Origin: B4-G1 sp964393895
GTDB taxonomy: Bacteria; Chloroflexota; Anaerolineae; B4-G1
Length of the DNA: 22,880 nucleotides
NCBI GenBank assembly: GCA_964393895.1
Contig: CAYMWP010000074.1
Coordinates: 1 to 22,880, forward strand
Reading direction: 5' to 3'
Shown: positions 1 to 7,730 of the stretch, piece by piece
Position numbering within the stretch: the stretch's first letter is position 1
Layout of the letters: every line of letters starts with the position of its first letter
Notes under the pieces: model-generated
What the model saw: only the letters and a program-made list of their open reading frames with translations
Databases searched by the model: none
What the model was told of the DNA's origin: nothing
Translations under genes and position numbers: made by a program

Positions 1-54
1 AACCGCACTCCGTTACACTCCGTGCGTGACTACGAGCCGAATGTAACATTGTCG

Positions 55-117
55 AACTACTCAGCCGGGGTCATTCTGAGAGTGAGCCTGCCGCTCCCCA
101 CGTATGCCTGAGTAGTT
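55..117. repeat. 10-bp inverted repeat in the leading non-coding region
   Basis: Arms AACTACTCAG (55-64) and CTGAGTAGTT (108-117) are perfect reverse complements separated by 43 bases. I see no gene in bases 1-283 apart from the promoter listed separately. The arms could be the ends of a small repeat element or the foot of a weak long-loop hairpin. The sequence alone does not decide. Confidence 0.5.
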
Positions 118-235
118 ACGCACAGAGGATGATAGAAAATACGGCCCTAACTCGGCGTTCTGCGCTCTGCGGTGGATGCGATCGGCCGTTTGAATAGTCC
201 CGAGCACTTGTGAGTAACCACCACTCTTTCCTTTC

Positions 236-264
236 TTGCCAAGTAACTAGTTCTGTGCTACAGT
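236..264 (+). promoter_or_regulatory. sigma70-type promoter for the receiver-CpaE operon
   Basis: TTGCCA (236-241), a 17-base spacer and TACAGT (259-264) fit a housekeeping promoter. Transcription would start near base 271, giving a leader of only about 13 bases. That leader still contains GGAGAG (272-277), six bases before the ATG at 284. Confidence 0.6.
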
Positions 265-283
265 AGTACATGGAGAGTGTGCT

Positions 284-1432
284 ATGGCTAAAAAGATATT
301 GATCGTTGACGATGAGCTGGAAAGCGTAAAGCTGGTCGGCCTGATGCTACAGCGACAGGGATACGAAATCACAGCCGCGCAGACAGGCGCCCAAGCTCTG
401 GTAAAATCCCTCTCGGAAAATCCCGACTTGGTCATCCTTGATGTCATGATGCCCGACATGGATGGCTACGAAGTCTGCCGCCGGCTCCGCGCTGACCCCG
501 CCACCGCGGACTTGCCCATCATCATGTTCACCGCCAAGACACAAGTGGACGAGAAGGTGGCCGGGTTTCAGGCCGGGGCCGACGACTACCTGACCAAACC
601 CATCCACCCGGACGAGCTGGCCTCCCACGTAGAAGCTGTCCTCTTGCGCTCCACGCGCACACCAACGGCGGAACAGCCTCCCGTGAGCGCAAAGGTGTTT
701 GGCTTCTTGGGGTCCAAGGGAGGCGCAGGGACTACGACCCTGGCGGTCAACGTCGCAGTCGCCATGGCGCAGGGGCCCGCCCAGGGCGCAAAAGTGCTGC
801 TGGCCGAGCTGCGGCCCGGCCTCGCCACGGCCGCCATGCAATTGGGGTTGCGGCGTCAAGGAGCATTGGCGACCCTGCTGGATCAGCCGCTCAGTGGCAT
901 TGACGCCAGGACAGTCGAAGCCCAATTGAGCGAACATTCCAGCGGCGTGCTGGTCCTGAGTGGGCAGGCCGAACCGCCTGGAACCACAACGTCCATATCT
1001 CCAACTCACGCCGAGGCCATCACCCGTCACCTTGGGACGCTGGCCGACTATGTCCTTCTGGACCTGGGAGTGGGCCTGGAGGAGACCAATCGCCGCGTGT
1101 TACTGGGGTGTTACCAGGTCGTCGTGCCCGTCGAGCCACAGCGCGTGTCTATCACCCTGGCGCGGGCGTTACTGGGCGAGTTGACCCACTCGCTAAAACT
1201 CGCCCGTCACAGGATCAAGGCAGTACTTGTCAACAAAGCCCCCGCCGCCACGACATTTACCAAGGATCAGGTGGAGGAAATACTAGAGCACGACCTGAGC
1301 GGTGTGATCTCTCCGGCTCCCGACCTGGCGTTTCAGGCGGCCGAGCGCGGGGTTCCTATGATCACGGTGCAACCAACCAGTCTGGTAGCCCAGCAATTCC
1401 GAACCCTGGCAGAGCATCTAATCAATGCCTGA
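284..1432 (+). CDS. Receiver-domain / CpaE-MinD-like ATPase fusion
   Basis: This 382-residue protein joins a CheY-type receiver to a ParA/MinD-superfamily ATPase. The receiver (about 1-122) has the acidic pair D9/D10, phosphoacceptor D53, T83 and K105 in LTKP. A short linker leads to the ATPase, which opens with the deviant Walker A GSKGGAGTT (143-151). The Thr that replaces the second Lys of the usual KGGVGKT is typical of CpaE-type proteins, which localise pilus or Flp secretion machinery at the membrane. No pilus genes are visible here, so the partner is unknown. GGAGAG lies six bases before the ATG, and the promoter at 236-264 drives the gene. It heads a unit with nfi, a Sir2 gene and a histidine kinase; that kinase could supply its phosphate, which is inference only. 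Confidence 0.9.
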   Translation: MAKKILIVDDELESVKLVGLMLQRQGYEITAAQTGAQALVKSLSENPDLVILDVMMPDMDGYEVCRRLRADPATADLPIIMFTAKTQVDEKVAGFQAGADDYLTKPIHPDELASHVEAVLLRSTRTPTAEQPPVSAKVFGFLGSKGGAGTTTLAVNVAVAMAQGPAQGAKVLLAELRPGLATAAMQLGLRRQGALATLLDQPLSGIDARTVEAQLSEHSSGVLVLSGQAEPPGTTTSISPTHAEAITRHLGTLADYVLLDLGVGLEETNRRVLLGCYQVVVPVEPQRVSITLARALLGELTHSLKLARHRIKAVLVNKAPAATTFTKDQVEEILEHDLSGVISPAPDLAFQAAERGVPMITVQPTSLVAQQFRTLAEHLINA

Positions 1433-1434
1433 AC

Positions 1435-2106
1435 ATGCCCATTCATCCCGTCTTGACCCACCCCTGGGACGTCTCGACGGCCGAGGCCCAGGAGATTCAA
1501 ATTCGACTGCGCGGGCGCGTGCGGGTGCATCCCCTCGACCGTCAACCGGACGTCGTCGGCGGGGTAGACGTCAGCGTGCGAGAGGGACAAGCACGAGCGG
1601 CGGCAGTGCTGGTTTCTTATCCTGACCTTGTCCCTCTCCAGGCGGCCACGGCCGAGATGCCGGTCTCTTTTCCTTACGTGCCGGGATTACTGAGTTTTCG
1701 TGAGGGGCCGGTGGTGCTGGCGGCGCTGGAGCGACTGGCGATCCGGCCAGACGTGTTGATCTTTGACGGCCAGGGCCTGGCGCACCCTCGTCGTATGGGG
1801 CTGGCTACCCATCTCGGAATCTTGCTGGATATCCCTGCTGTGGGATGCGCCAAGTCGCGCCTGTGCGGCGCGCACGCCGAGCCTGGGGAGAAGAAGGGCA
1901 GTTGGACACGTTTGACCTCGGGAGACGAAGTGATCGGCGCGGTTGTGCGCACCCGCGACCGAGTTCGACCGGTTTTTGTGTCCGTGGGGCACCGCGTCGA
2001 CCTGGAGACGGCGATTGCGCTGGTGCTGGGCTGCGCGTCCAAGTATCGCCTGCCAGAGCCGACGCGCTGGGCGCACCGGGTGGCCGGAGGCCAAGGTTTG
2101 CCGTAA
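1435..2106 (+). CDS. nfi: Endonuclease V (deoxyinosine 3' endonuclease)
   Basis: This is a 223-residue match to bacterial endonuclease V, which nicks DNA one base 3' of deaminated bases, chiefly deoxyinosine, to start repair. Expected family motifs are present in order: GVDVS with catalytic Asp (D45), the wedge segment FPYVPGLLSFRE (Y81, E90), FDGQGLAHPRRMG (D111), AKSRLCG (K140), SVGHRVDLETA and YRLPEPTRWAH near the C-terminus. Length is normal. The ATG at 1435 is chosen because it gives the family N-terminus; the frame is open much further upstream, but that would overlap the preceding gene. Only two bases separate it from the upstream stop and no clear ribosome site is visible, so it is probably translated by coupling. 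The next gene follows directly at its stop codon. Confidence 0.95.
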   Translation: MPIHPVLTHPWDVSTAEAQEIQIRLRGRVRVHPLDRQPDVVGGVDVSVREGQARAAAVLVSYPDLVPLQAATAEMPVSFPYVPGLLSFREGPVVLAALERLAIRPDVLIFDGQGLAHPRRMGLATHLGILLDIPAVGCAKSRLCGAHAEPGEKKGSWTRLTSGDEVIGAVVRTRDRVRPVFVSVGHRVDLETAIALVLGCASKYRLPEPTRWAHRVAGGQGLP

Positions 2107-2931
2107 TTGTCAGAGATCAAAGAATCCATAAACCCGGTTTCTGGATTGTGGGGTAAGGTGAATTATACCGACGAAACCTGGAACGATATCCAACGGGCGG
2201 GCGCGCTTTTGAGAAAAGCCCGTCACGCTATAGCTTTGACCGGGGCAGGCTCTAGCACGCCATCCGGCATCCCCGATTTTCGCACGCCGGGGTCGGGGCT
2301 GTGGGAACGAGCCGATCCAATGGAAGTAGCCTCGGTCTATGCCTTCCGCCGGAACCCCCAAGCGTTCTTCGACCACATGCGGCCCGTGGTGAAAACGGTG
2401 CTGGCAGCCGAACCTAACGCCGGTCACCGGGCGCTGGCAGAGTTGGAAGAGCAAGGCCAGTTACAAGCCGTCATCACCCAGAACTTTGACGACTTGCACC
2501 AGCGGGCCGGCTCGCACGAGGTATTGGAGCTGCACGGTCACATGCGGGAGGCTACGTGCATCAGATGCTACCAAGTCCTGCCTACCGGCGATCTGTTGAA
2601 GGACTTTTTCGACTCTGGCAGAATGCCTCGCTGCCCCGCGTGCAACGGGGTGATGAAACCCAACGTCGTCCTTTTCGGTGAACAGTTGCCGGTCAAAGTG
2701 GTCAACGCGGCCATGGCCCACGTCCGCCAGGCCGACCTGATGCTCGTCGCCGGCTCCTCCCTGGAAGTTATGCCGGCCTCGCAGCTACCGGTCCTGGTAC
2801 ACGAGCAGGGCGGCCGCCTCATCGTGGTCAATCTGGCCTCTACCTACATTGACGGTATCGCCGATATAGTCATCAATGGCGACGTAGCAGAGATATTGCC
2901 TCTCATCGCACGGGTCTGTATCGAGGGATAG
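2107..2931 (+). CDS. Sir2-family NAD-dependent protein deacylase
   Basis: The protein removes acyl groups from lysine using NAD+. It shows the Rossmann motif GAGSSTPSGIPDFR (46-59), the NAD/ribose motif TQNFDDLHQRAG (124-135; the family more often reads TQNID.LHQRAG), the catalytic His in LHGH (H143), and a zinc site from two Cys pairs, C151/C154 and C176/C179. GSS at about 256 and later Rossmann motifs are also present. At 274 residues it is slightly longer than typical bacterial CobB-like proteins because of about 20 extra N-terminal residues. The start is uncertain: a TTG abuts the nfi stop, while an in-frame GTG at 2158 would give a more usual length. It sits four bases before the histidine kinase gene. 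The compact zinc-containing form points to a housekeeping deacylase rather than a defence Sir2. Confidence 0.92.
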   Translation: MSEIKESINPVSGLWGKVNYTDETWNDIQRAGALLRKARHAIALTGAGSSTPSGIPDFRTPGSGLWERADPMEVASVYAFRRNPQAFFDHMRPVVKTVLAAEPNAGHRALAELEEQGQLQAVITQNFDDLHQRAGSHEVLELHGHMREATCIRCYQVLPTGDLLKDFFDSGRMPRCPACNGVMKPNVVLFGEQLPVKVVNAAMAHVRQADLMLVAGSSLEVMPASQLPVLVHEQGGRLIVVNLASTYIDGIADIVINGDVAEILPLIARVCIEG

Positions 2932-2935
2932 CCAA

Positions 2936-4126
2936 ATGACGGATCAAATCACAGAGTACCAAGAACGCATAGCCCGTCTGGAAGGATTGCTAGAGATCAA
3001 CCGCTCTTTGGCCGCCATGCTAGACTTGCGACCATTGCTGTATTGCATCGTCTCGGCGGCGCGGGAACTGACCCAAACGGAAGCCAGTTCCATATTGCTG
3101 GTGGATCGCAAGAGCGGTCAGTTGCACTTTGAGGCGGCGACCAACGTGCAGAGCGTCCATTCGATCGTCGTACCGATGGAGGGCAGCGTGGCCGGCAAGG
3201 TAGTACAGACCGGCAAACCTATCGTCGTACCCGACGTCCACAAAGACTCACGCACCGTTTATCGCCAGACGGATAAACAATCCGGTTTCGTCACCCGCTC
3301 TATTCTAGCCGTGCCGTTGGCAGCCCGGGACAACGTGATCGGTGTTTTGGAGGCCATGAACAAAAAAGAGGGGAGCGAGTTCACCGACGAAGACCTCGAA
3401 TTGCTGACGGTGCTGGGCGATCAAGCAGCGGTGGCGGTACAGAACGCCCTGCTTTTCCAGCAATCCGACCTGATCGCCGAGATGGTACACGAGATGCGCA
3501 CCCCGCTGGCGGCCATTGTCGCCTACGCCGAGCTGGCGCAAAGACCCAACGCGACACTGGAACAGAATCAGCGTTTTGCAGAAATCATCCTGCACGAATC
3601 GGAGCGGCTCAACGACATGACAAAGAGCTTTCTCGATCTGGCGCGGCTGGAATCGGGTCGCGCCCGCCTGTCCCAGGATCCGGTTGACCTGAGCACAGTG
3701 ATCCGCATGGCGGTCAACGTGGTGCTTCCTCAAGCGGACGCCAAGCAGATTGAGGTCTCGGTCGAGCTTCCCGTTGACCTGCCTTCCGTCCTGGGAGATG
3801 CGCAGCGTCTTCACCAGGCAATACTAAATCTACTGAGCAACGCGGTCAAGTACTGCCGCTCAGGAGACCAAGTCACGGTCACGGTCAGCCTCGAGGAGTA
3901 CTACTTGCGCGTGAGCGTCGCCGATACCGGCCCGGGTATCCCGGAAGAGGCCCTGCCCCGCATCTTTGAACGTTTCTACCGCGTGCCAGGGGCGGAGGAG
4001 CAGGCCTCGGGGACAGGGTTGGGGCTTACCATCACACGGCAGATCGTCGAGGCCCACGGCGGGCGGATTACCGTCAGCAGCGTGGTGGGACAGGGCACTA
4101 CTTTTGCGTTCACACTGCCGGTGTAA
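2936..4126 (+). CDS. GAF-domain sensor histidine kinase (soluble)
   Basis: This is a 396-residue kinase with no membrane segment. A short N-terminal coiled helix (about 5-30) leads to a GAF domain (about 30-172) that probably senses a small molecule or redox state. The HisKA helix follows, with H185 in VHEMRTPLAA as phosphoacceptor, then the HATPase domain. The HATPase has an N box (NLLSNAVKY), a G1 box (DTGPGIPEE), an F box (IFERFYR) and a G2 box (GTGLGLTI). It is the last gene of the four-gene unit; a GAGGG inside the end of the Sir2 gene can serve as its ribosome site. The only receiver protein nearby is the CpaE fusion at 284-1432, making it a reasonable candidate partner, although no direct evidence links them. 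Confidence 0.93.
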   Translation: MTDQITEYQERIARLEGLLEINRSLAAMLDLRPLLYCIVSAARELTQTEASSILLVDRKSGQLHFEAATNVQSVHSIVVPMEGSVAGKVVQTGKPIVVPDVHKDSRTVYRQTDKQSGFVTRSILAVPLAARDNVIGVLEAMNKKEGSEFTDEDLELLTVLGDQAAVAVQNALLFQQSDLIAEMVHEMRTPLAAIVAYAELAQRPNATLEQNQRFAEIILHESERLNDMTKSFLDLARLESGRARLSQDPVDLSTVIRMAVNVVLPQADAKQIEVSVELPVDLPSVLGDAQRLHQAILNLLSNAVKYCRSGDQVTVTVSLEEYYLRVSVADTGPGIPEEALPRIFERFYRVPGAEEQASGTGLGLTITRQIVEAHGGRITVSSVVGQGTTFAFTLPV

Positions 4127-4177
4127 AACGGTTGCTCGCAGGCGGAAAAAACTCGGCCAGCCATTCATCAGGAACTT

Positions 4178-4684
4178 ATGTCCCCGATTCTCGACGAAAA
4201 CACGTTGGAATTCGTGAGCCGCAGCATCGAGCAAACAGAACGGCTGGGAGCACGCCTGGGTGCTATGCTACAAGGCGGAGACGTGATCTGCCTGGAAGGC
4301 TCGTTGGGCTCGGGCAAGACCTGCCTGGCGCAGGGCATAGGCCGGGGCTGGGGCGTGAGCCAGACGCTCATCAGCCCCACCTTTGTCCTGGTACGCGAGT
4401 ATGCGCGCCCCGACAAACCCACGCGCATCTATCACATAGACCTGTACCGCGTCTCTGGCGCAAAAGAGGCATGGGGACTGGGAATGGACGAGTTCCTGGG
4501 AGCCGCAGATGCGGTCTGCATCGTCGAGTGGGCGGAACGGGCACGGGAATTGATGCCGCGTGACCGTCTGTGGGTCAGACTAGATTTTGCCGACTATACC
4601 CAGCGGGCGCTATATTTCACGGCGCAAGGGAAACGACACACCTATCTGCTGCAAGAATTTCGCCGTACAGCGTTTGGAGCATGA
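4178..4684 (+). CDS. tsaE: tRNA t6A biosynthesis ATPase TsaE
   Basis: TsaE is the small P-loop ATPase that works with TsaB and TsaD to place threonylcarbamoyl on A37 of ANN-decoding tRNAs. The 168-residue protein has Walker A GSLGSGKT (41-48), the switch-like ISPTF (65-69), the strongly conserved YHIDLYR (85-91), the acidic stretch GMDEFLG and VEWAER (116-121). Length is normal. It begins 51 bases after the histidine kinase and is followed by tsaB and rimI, the usual arrangement of this pathway. tsaD is not in the window and must lie elsewhere. Confidence 0.96.
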   Translation: MSPILDENTLEFVSRSIEQTERLGARLGAMLQGGDVICLEGSLGSGKTCLAQGIGRGWGVSQTLISPTFVLVREYARPDKPTRIYHIDLYRVSGAKEAWGLGMDEFLGAADAVCIVEWAERARELMPRDRLWVRLDFADYTQRALYFTAQGKRHTYLLQEFRRTAFGA

Positions 4685-4726
4685 GCAGAAAGCAAGGAGA
4701 GGCGGGAGACAAGAGGCAGGAACGAG

Positions 4727-5383
4727 ATGTTAGTCGCCATTGATACCGCCACCAGGTACGCCAGCCTGGCGCTGCACGACGGGGCGCGGGTGCGGGTGGA
4801 GCATACGTGGGAATCGCCGCGCCGGCACACGGTCGAGTTTCTGCCCCGCCTGGTTTCTGCGCTGGAACAACTGGGGTTGGGAGCCGAGCACCTGAGCGGA
4901 GTGGCGGTGACGCGCGGCCCAGGCTCCTTCACCGGGTTGCGGGTGGGGTTATCCGTGGCCAAGGGGCTGGCGTTGGCGCGAGGGTTGCCGTTGATCGGCG
5001 TGCCGACGCTCGACGTGACCGCGGCGGCCCAGTGGCGAGACCGGCGACCATTGTGCACGGTGCTGCAGGCCGGACGGCGGCGTATCTGCGTCGCCATCTA
5101 CCGCTGGCGCAAGGGAGAGTGGCGCGCGCGTCAAGAACCGCGCCTAACGACCTGGTCGGCCCTGGCGGAAGAGACATCCTCCCCTACGCTGTTCTGTGGA
5201 GAGATTGATGCAGCGGGGGCCGAGGTTTTGGCCTCTCTCGGCGAGTTGGCCGTGCCCTTGCCGGCAGCGACGAACCTGCGGCGGGCCGGATTCCTGGCGC
5301 AATTGGCCTGGCCCCGCCTGAACCGGGGGGAGAGCGACGACCCGGCCACACTGGCGCCCCTCTATCTACAAAACAGTCTTTAG
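4727..5383 (+). CDS. tsaB: tRNA t6A biosynthesis scaffold protein TsaB
   Basis: TsaB is the ASKHA-fold partner of TsaD in the t6A-forming complex. The 218-residue protein begins with the family sequence MLVAIDTAT, carries RRHTVEFLP (H34 region) and the diagnostic GPGSFTGLRVG (64-74) followed by AKGLALA, and ends with PLYLQNSL, close to the usual YLR C-terminal tail. It lies 42 bases after tsaE and nine bases before rimI, so the three are very likely one transcript. Confidence 0.95.
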   Translation: MLVAIDTATRYASLALHDGARVRVEHTWESPRRHTVEFLPRLVSALEQLGLGAEHLSGVAVTRGPGSFTGLRVGLSVAKGLALARGLPLIGVPTLDVTAAAQWRDRRPLCTVLQAGRRRICVAIYRWRKGEWRARQEPRLTTWSALAEETSSPTLFCGEIDAAGAEVLASLGELAVPLPAATNLRRAGFLAQLAWPRLNRGESDDPATLAPLYLQNSL

Positions 5384-5391
5384 CATCCCGT

Positions 5392-6027
5392 GTGATGAAC
5401 TCGCCCTGGCCCTATACCATCCGCCCGATGGAGTCGGGCGACGTCCCGGCGGTGGTCGCCATAGAAAGGCTCTCTTACCCTACTCCCTGGCCGGCGTCGT
5501 CATATCTGTACGAACTGAGCCACCACACGCGCTCCTCCTACTACGTCCTGCTAAAGCCCCCGGCGGACGACACGGCGCCTCCCGAGCGCGGCTGGCGTCG
5601 CTGGCTGCGCGGCGCGCTGGGCCTGCCGCGCCCAAGCCGGGTGATCGGGTACGTGGGCCTTAGGACCCGGCCCGCTGGCGTGCACATCAGCACCATCGCC
5701 GTACATCCCGACTGGCGCGGGCGAGGATTGGGTGAGCTTTTGCTGCTTGCGGCGCTGGAGCAGGCGCTGGAGCTAGAGAGCAGCCGGGTGTCATTGGAAG
5801 TGCGCGTCTCCAATCAGGTGGCCCAAAATCTGTATCGCAAGTACGGATTCAGATTCAAAAGTGTCCGTCGAGGGTACTATCGGGATGGCGAGGATGCCTG
5901 GTTGATGGAGGCCGAGGTGAGTCAGGACTCGTACCGGGTACGACTATCCGATCTGCGCTGGGTGCTGGAGGCGCGGTTGCGCCGGCGGCATACGGACGTT
6001 GGACAAAACGATGGTGATACGATATAA
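5392..6027 (+). CDS. rimI: Ribosomal protein alanine N-acetyltransferase RimI-like
   Basis: This GNAT-fold acetyltransferase transfers acetyl from acetyl-CoA to the N-terminal alanine of ribosomal protein S18. Motif A is visible as IAVHPDWRGRGLGELLL (102-118, CoA-binding RGRGLG). It is followed by LEVRVSNQVAQNLYRKYGF (135-153) and RRGYYRDGEDAWLM, the typical RimI end. At 211 residues it is longer than the usual roughly 150. There is a polar, Arg/Pro-rich insertion around residues 57-84 and a C-terminal extension of about 35 residues after the fold ends. Translation may start at GTG 5392 or at the next codon, ATG 5395. The tsaE-tsaB-rimI context supports the name. Confidence 0.9.
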   Translation: MMNSPWPYTIRPMESGDVPAVVAIERLSYPTPWPASSYLYELSHHTRSSYYVLLKPPADDTAPPERGWRRWLRGALGLPRPSRVIGYVGLRTRPAGVHISTIAVHPDWRGRGLGELLLLAALEQALELESSRVSLEVRVSNQVAQNLYRKYGFRFKSVRRGYYRDGEDAWLMEAEVSQDSYRVRLSDLRWVLEARLRRRHTDVGQNDGDTI

Positions 6028-6028
6028 T
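5999..6028 (+). promoter_or_regulatory. Promoter overlapping the rimI stop codon
   Basis: TTGGAC (5999-6004), an 18-base spacer and a perfect TATAAT (6023-6028). The TAA that ends rimI (6025-6027) lies inside the -10 box. Transcription would start near 6035, about 25 bases before the ATG at 6060, with GGGGAGG (6048-6054) as ribosome site. The zinc-ribbon gene and those after it can therefore be expressed independently of tsaE-tsaB-rimI. Confidence 0.65.
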
Positions 6029-6059
6029 CTTGTGCCACAAAGAGTGAGGGGAGGTGCCG

Positions 6060-6695
6060 ATGGGCCTGATCAAATTCGTACGCAACTACAAGGATGAGAG
6101 CACCGAGATGGGGTTCCAGTTCGAGTTCCTCTGTGACCGGTGTGGAGGAGGTTACCGCACCCCGTTCGTGGCCTCGGCGACGGGCATAGCGAGCGAAGCC
6201 CTGGACGTAGCCAGCGGCCTGTTGGGGGGCGTTTTCGGCAAGGCAGCCAACGTGGGCGACCGCATCCACTCTGCGGCGTGGGAAAAGTCCCACGACAAGG
6301 TATTCGCCCAGGCGGTCGAGCAGGCCAAGCCCAACTTTCGCCAGTGCCCGCGCTGCAACGAGTGGGTGTGCGCGGAGCGATGCTGGAACGAGGCGCGGGG
6401 GCTATGCAAAGAGTGCGCTCCCGACCTGGCGGTGGAGATGTCGGCGCTGCAAGCCGAGGCGGCCCTTGATGCAGCGCGGGAGGCGGCTCACGCAGCCACG
6501 AGCGAGCAGGTCACGGCCCAGGCGTTCGATGAGGTGATCAAGGCGGTTTGTCCCCAATGCGGGGCTTCGGTCAGCCAGGGCAAATTCTGCGCCGAGTGTG
6601 GCGCTTCGCTGGCAGCAGCAAAGTTCTGTACAGAGTGCGGGGGCAAGATACCAGCCGGAGCCAAGTTCTGCCCAGAGTGCGGCAAGCCGCAGTAG
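6060..6695 (+). CDS. Multi-zinc-ribbon protein of unknown function
   Basis: A soluble protein of 211 residues with many paired cysteines. An N-terminal CDRCGG pair, a central group (CPRCNEW, CAERCW, CKEC) and two C-terminal ribbons of the CPQCG...CAECG and CTECG...CPECG type can each bind zinc. The middle (about 40-70) is rich in Ala, Gly and Ser with GLLGGVFG, and could be a short amphipathic or membrane-touching segment. A helical Ala/Glu-rich stretch separates the central and C-terminal ribbons. ATG 6060 is preferred over GTG 6054 because GGGGAGG is correctly spaced five bases before it. C-terminal double ribbons of this kind are common on bacterial proteins of unknown role. I cannot assign a function. 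Confidence 0.8.
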   Translation: MGLIKFVRNYKDESTEMGFQFEFLCDRCGGGYRTPFVASATGIASEALDVASGLLGGVFGKAANVGDRIHSAAWEKSHDKVFAQAVEQAKPNFRQCPRCNEWVCAERCWNEARGLCKECAPDLAVEMSALQAEAALDAAREAAHAATSEQVTAQAFDEVIKAVCPQCGASVSQGKFCAECGASLAAAKFCTECGGKIPAGAKFCPECGKPQ

Positions 6696-6755
6696 AGCGG
6701 TGCGCCTCGAGATTGATGCGTTCGATTTAGGAGCCCAAGCTGCAGAGGTTGGGAA

Positions 6756-7107
6756 GTGGAAGCAAAGGACTTGATCGAAACCAAACTTGCGTCTTGCTGC
6801 AAAGCACGGCGCGTATAACGTGCGCGTCTTTGACTCAGCAGCGCGCGGCAAAGTGGGGCCAGAAAGTGATGTGGATTTCTTGGTAGAACTAGAGCCAGGC
6901 AGAAGTCTATTTGATCTTGGTGGGCTGTTGATGGACCTACAAAAACTGCTAGGGCGCGAAGTGGATGTAGTGACCGAGCAGGGACTGCAAACGAGGTTTC
7001 CACATCTCGCAGGGCTGGCGCGCTATGGGAATCGCGGCTACGGCGGGCGACCTGCAGGGCAAATTGCCAATTTGCCCCACGTGAAGGTCCTTTGGAATAA
7101 CAAATAG
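6756..7107 (+). pseudogene. Decayed minimal nucleotidyltransferase (MNT) gene
   Basis: Readable core (6787-7011): LRLAAKHGAYNVRVFD then ARGKVGPESDVDFLVELEPG, continuing to GREVDVVTEQGL. This is the MNT fold with the DVD acidic pair. Three faults are visible. First, the normal N-terminus (VEAKDLIETK, 6756-6785) is in another frame, consistent with loss of about 11 bases where the family usually reads ETKREEILRL. Second, the nucleotide-binding FGS is FDS. Third, the family C-terminus after VVTE.GL is replaced by unrelated residues running through a palindromic repeat (7057-7077) to a stop at 7107. MNT proteins usually pair with a HEPN toxin, and none is present. A short functional protein from TTG 6787 cannot be excluded. 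Confidence 0.7.
7057..7077. repeat. Perfect 10-bp palindrome with one-base centre
   Basis: Left arm GGGCAAATTG (7057-7066), single centre C, right arm CAATTTGCCC (7068-7077). It lies in the degraded 3' part of the nucleotidyltransferase pseudogene. It shares its architecture with the palindromes at 14477, 17156, 17318 and 21133. Confidence 0.8.
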
Positions 7108-7117
7108 GAGGGAGAGC

Positions 7118-7720
7118 GTGTCGGAATTGGAAGCGCTGGCGGCAGAGATCGCCACATGTACGGGGTGCCTTTTGCATCAGGGTAGGACCAGGACGGTGCC
7201 CGGCGAGGGGCCGGACAACGCCGACATAATGTTCATAGGCGAGGCGCCGGGCTTTCACGAAGACCAACAGGGACGCCCGTTCGTGGGAGCAGCGGGCAAG
7301 TTCCTGGAAAAGCTATTGGAGAGTATCGGCCTGACGCGAGACGATGTCTTTATCGCCAACGTCATCAAGTGCCGCCCGCCGGGTAATCGCGACCCCTTGC
7401 CGGAGGAGATCGAAGCCTGCAAGCCGTTCCTCGACCGGCAGATCGAACTGATTCAGCCCAAACTGGTGGTGACTCTGGGGCGTTTCTCGATGGCGCGGGC
7501 CTTTCCCAAGGCGCGCATCTCTCACATCCACGGCCAGCCGCGCAAGATCGGCGGCGTGCTCTACTATCCGATGTACCATCCGGCGGCGGCCCTGCACCAG
7601 CCCAGCCTGCGCTTGACCGTCGAGGAGGATGTGCGCCGCATCCCCGAGTTGATCGAACGAGCGGCGCAGATCGCCGAGTCGTCGCTCCCAGCAGAAGCGG
7701 AGCAACTCTCGTTTTTCTGA
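7118..7720 (+). CDS. Type 4 uracil-DNA glycosylase (iron-sulfur)
   Basis: The enzyme excises uracil from DNA at the start of base-excision repair. The 200-residue protein has the four Fe-S ligand cysteines C14, C17, C85 and C101, motif GEAPGFHEDQQGRPFVG (41-57) typical of family 4, VIKCRPPGNRDP (82-93) and the second active-site motif YHPAA (H154). The C-terminal tail ends in LSFF. GTG 7118 is chosen because GGAGGGAG (7108-7115) precedes it at normal spacing and because C14/C17 then sit at the usual distance from the start. With endonuclease V this is the second deamination-repair gene in the window. The membrane protein gene follows ten bases downstream. Confidence 0.95.
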   Translation: MSELEALAAEIATCTGCLLHQGRTRTVPGEGPDNADIMFIGEAPGFHEDQQGRPFVGAAGKFLEKLLESIGLTRDDVFIANVIKCRPPGNRDPLPEEIEACKPFLDRQIELIQPKLVVTLGRFSMARAFPKARISHIHGQPRKIGGVLYYPMYHPAAALHQPSLRLTVEEDVRRIPELIERAAQIAESSLPAEAEQLSFF

Positions 7721-7730
7721 GATCAGAGAA

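Noticed and set aside
347..1030. A 227-codon open frame on the - strand
   Set aside because: It is the antisense shadow of the receiver-CpaE gene, whose motifs are unambiguous.
2107..2931. Sir2 gene as part of an anti-phage system
   Set aside because: It is a compact, zinc-binding CobB-like deacylase with no defence effector or sensor beside it.
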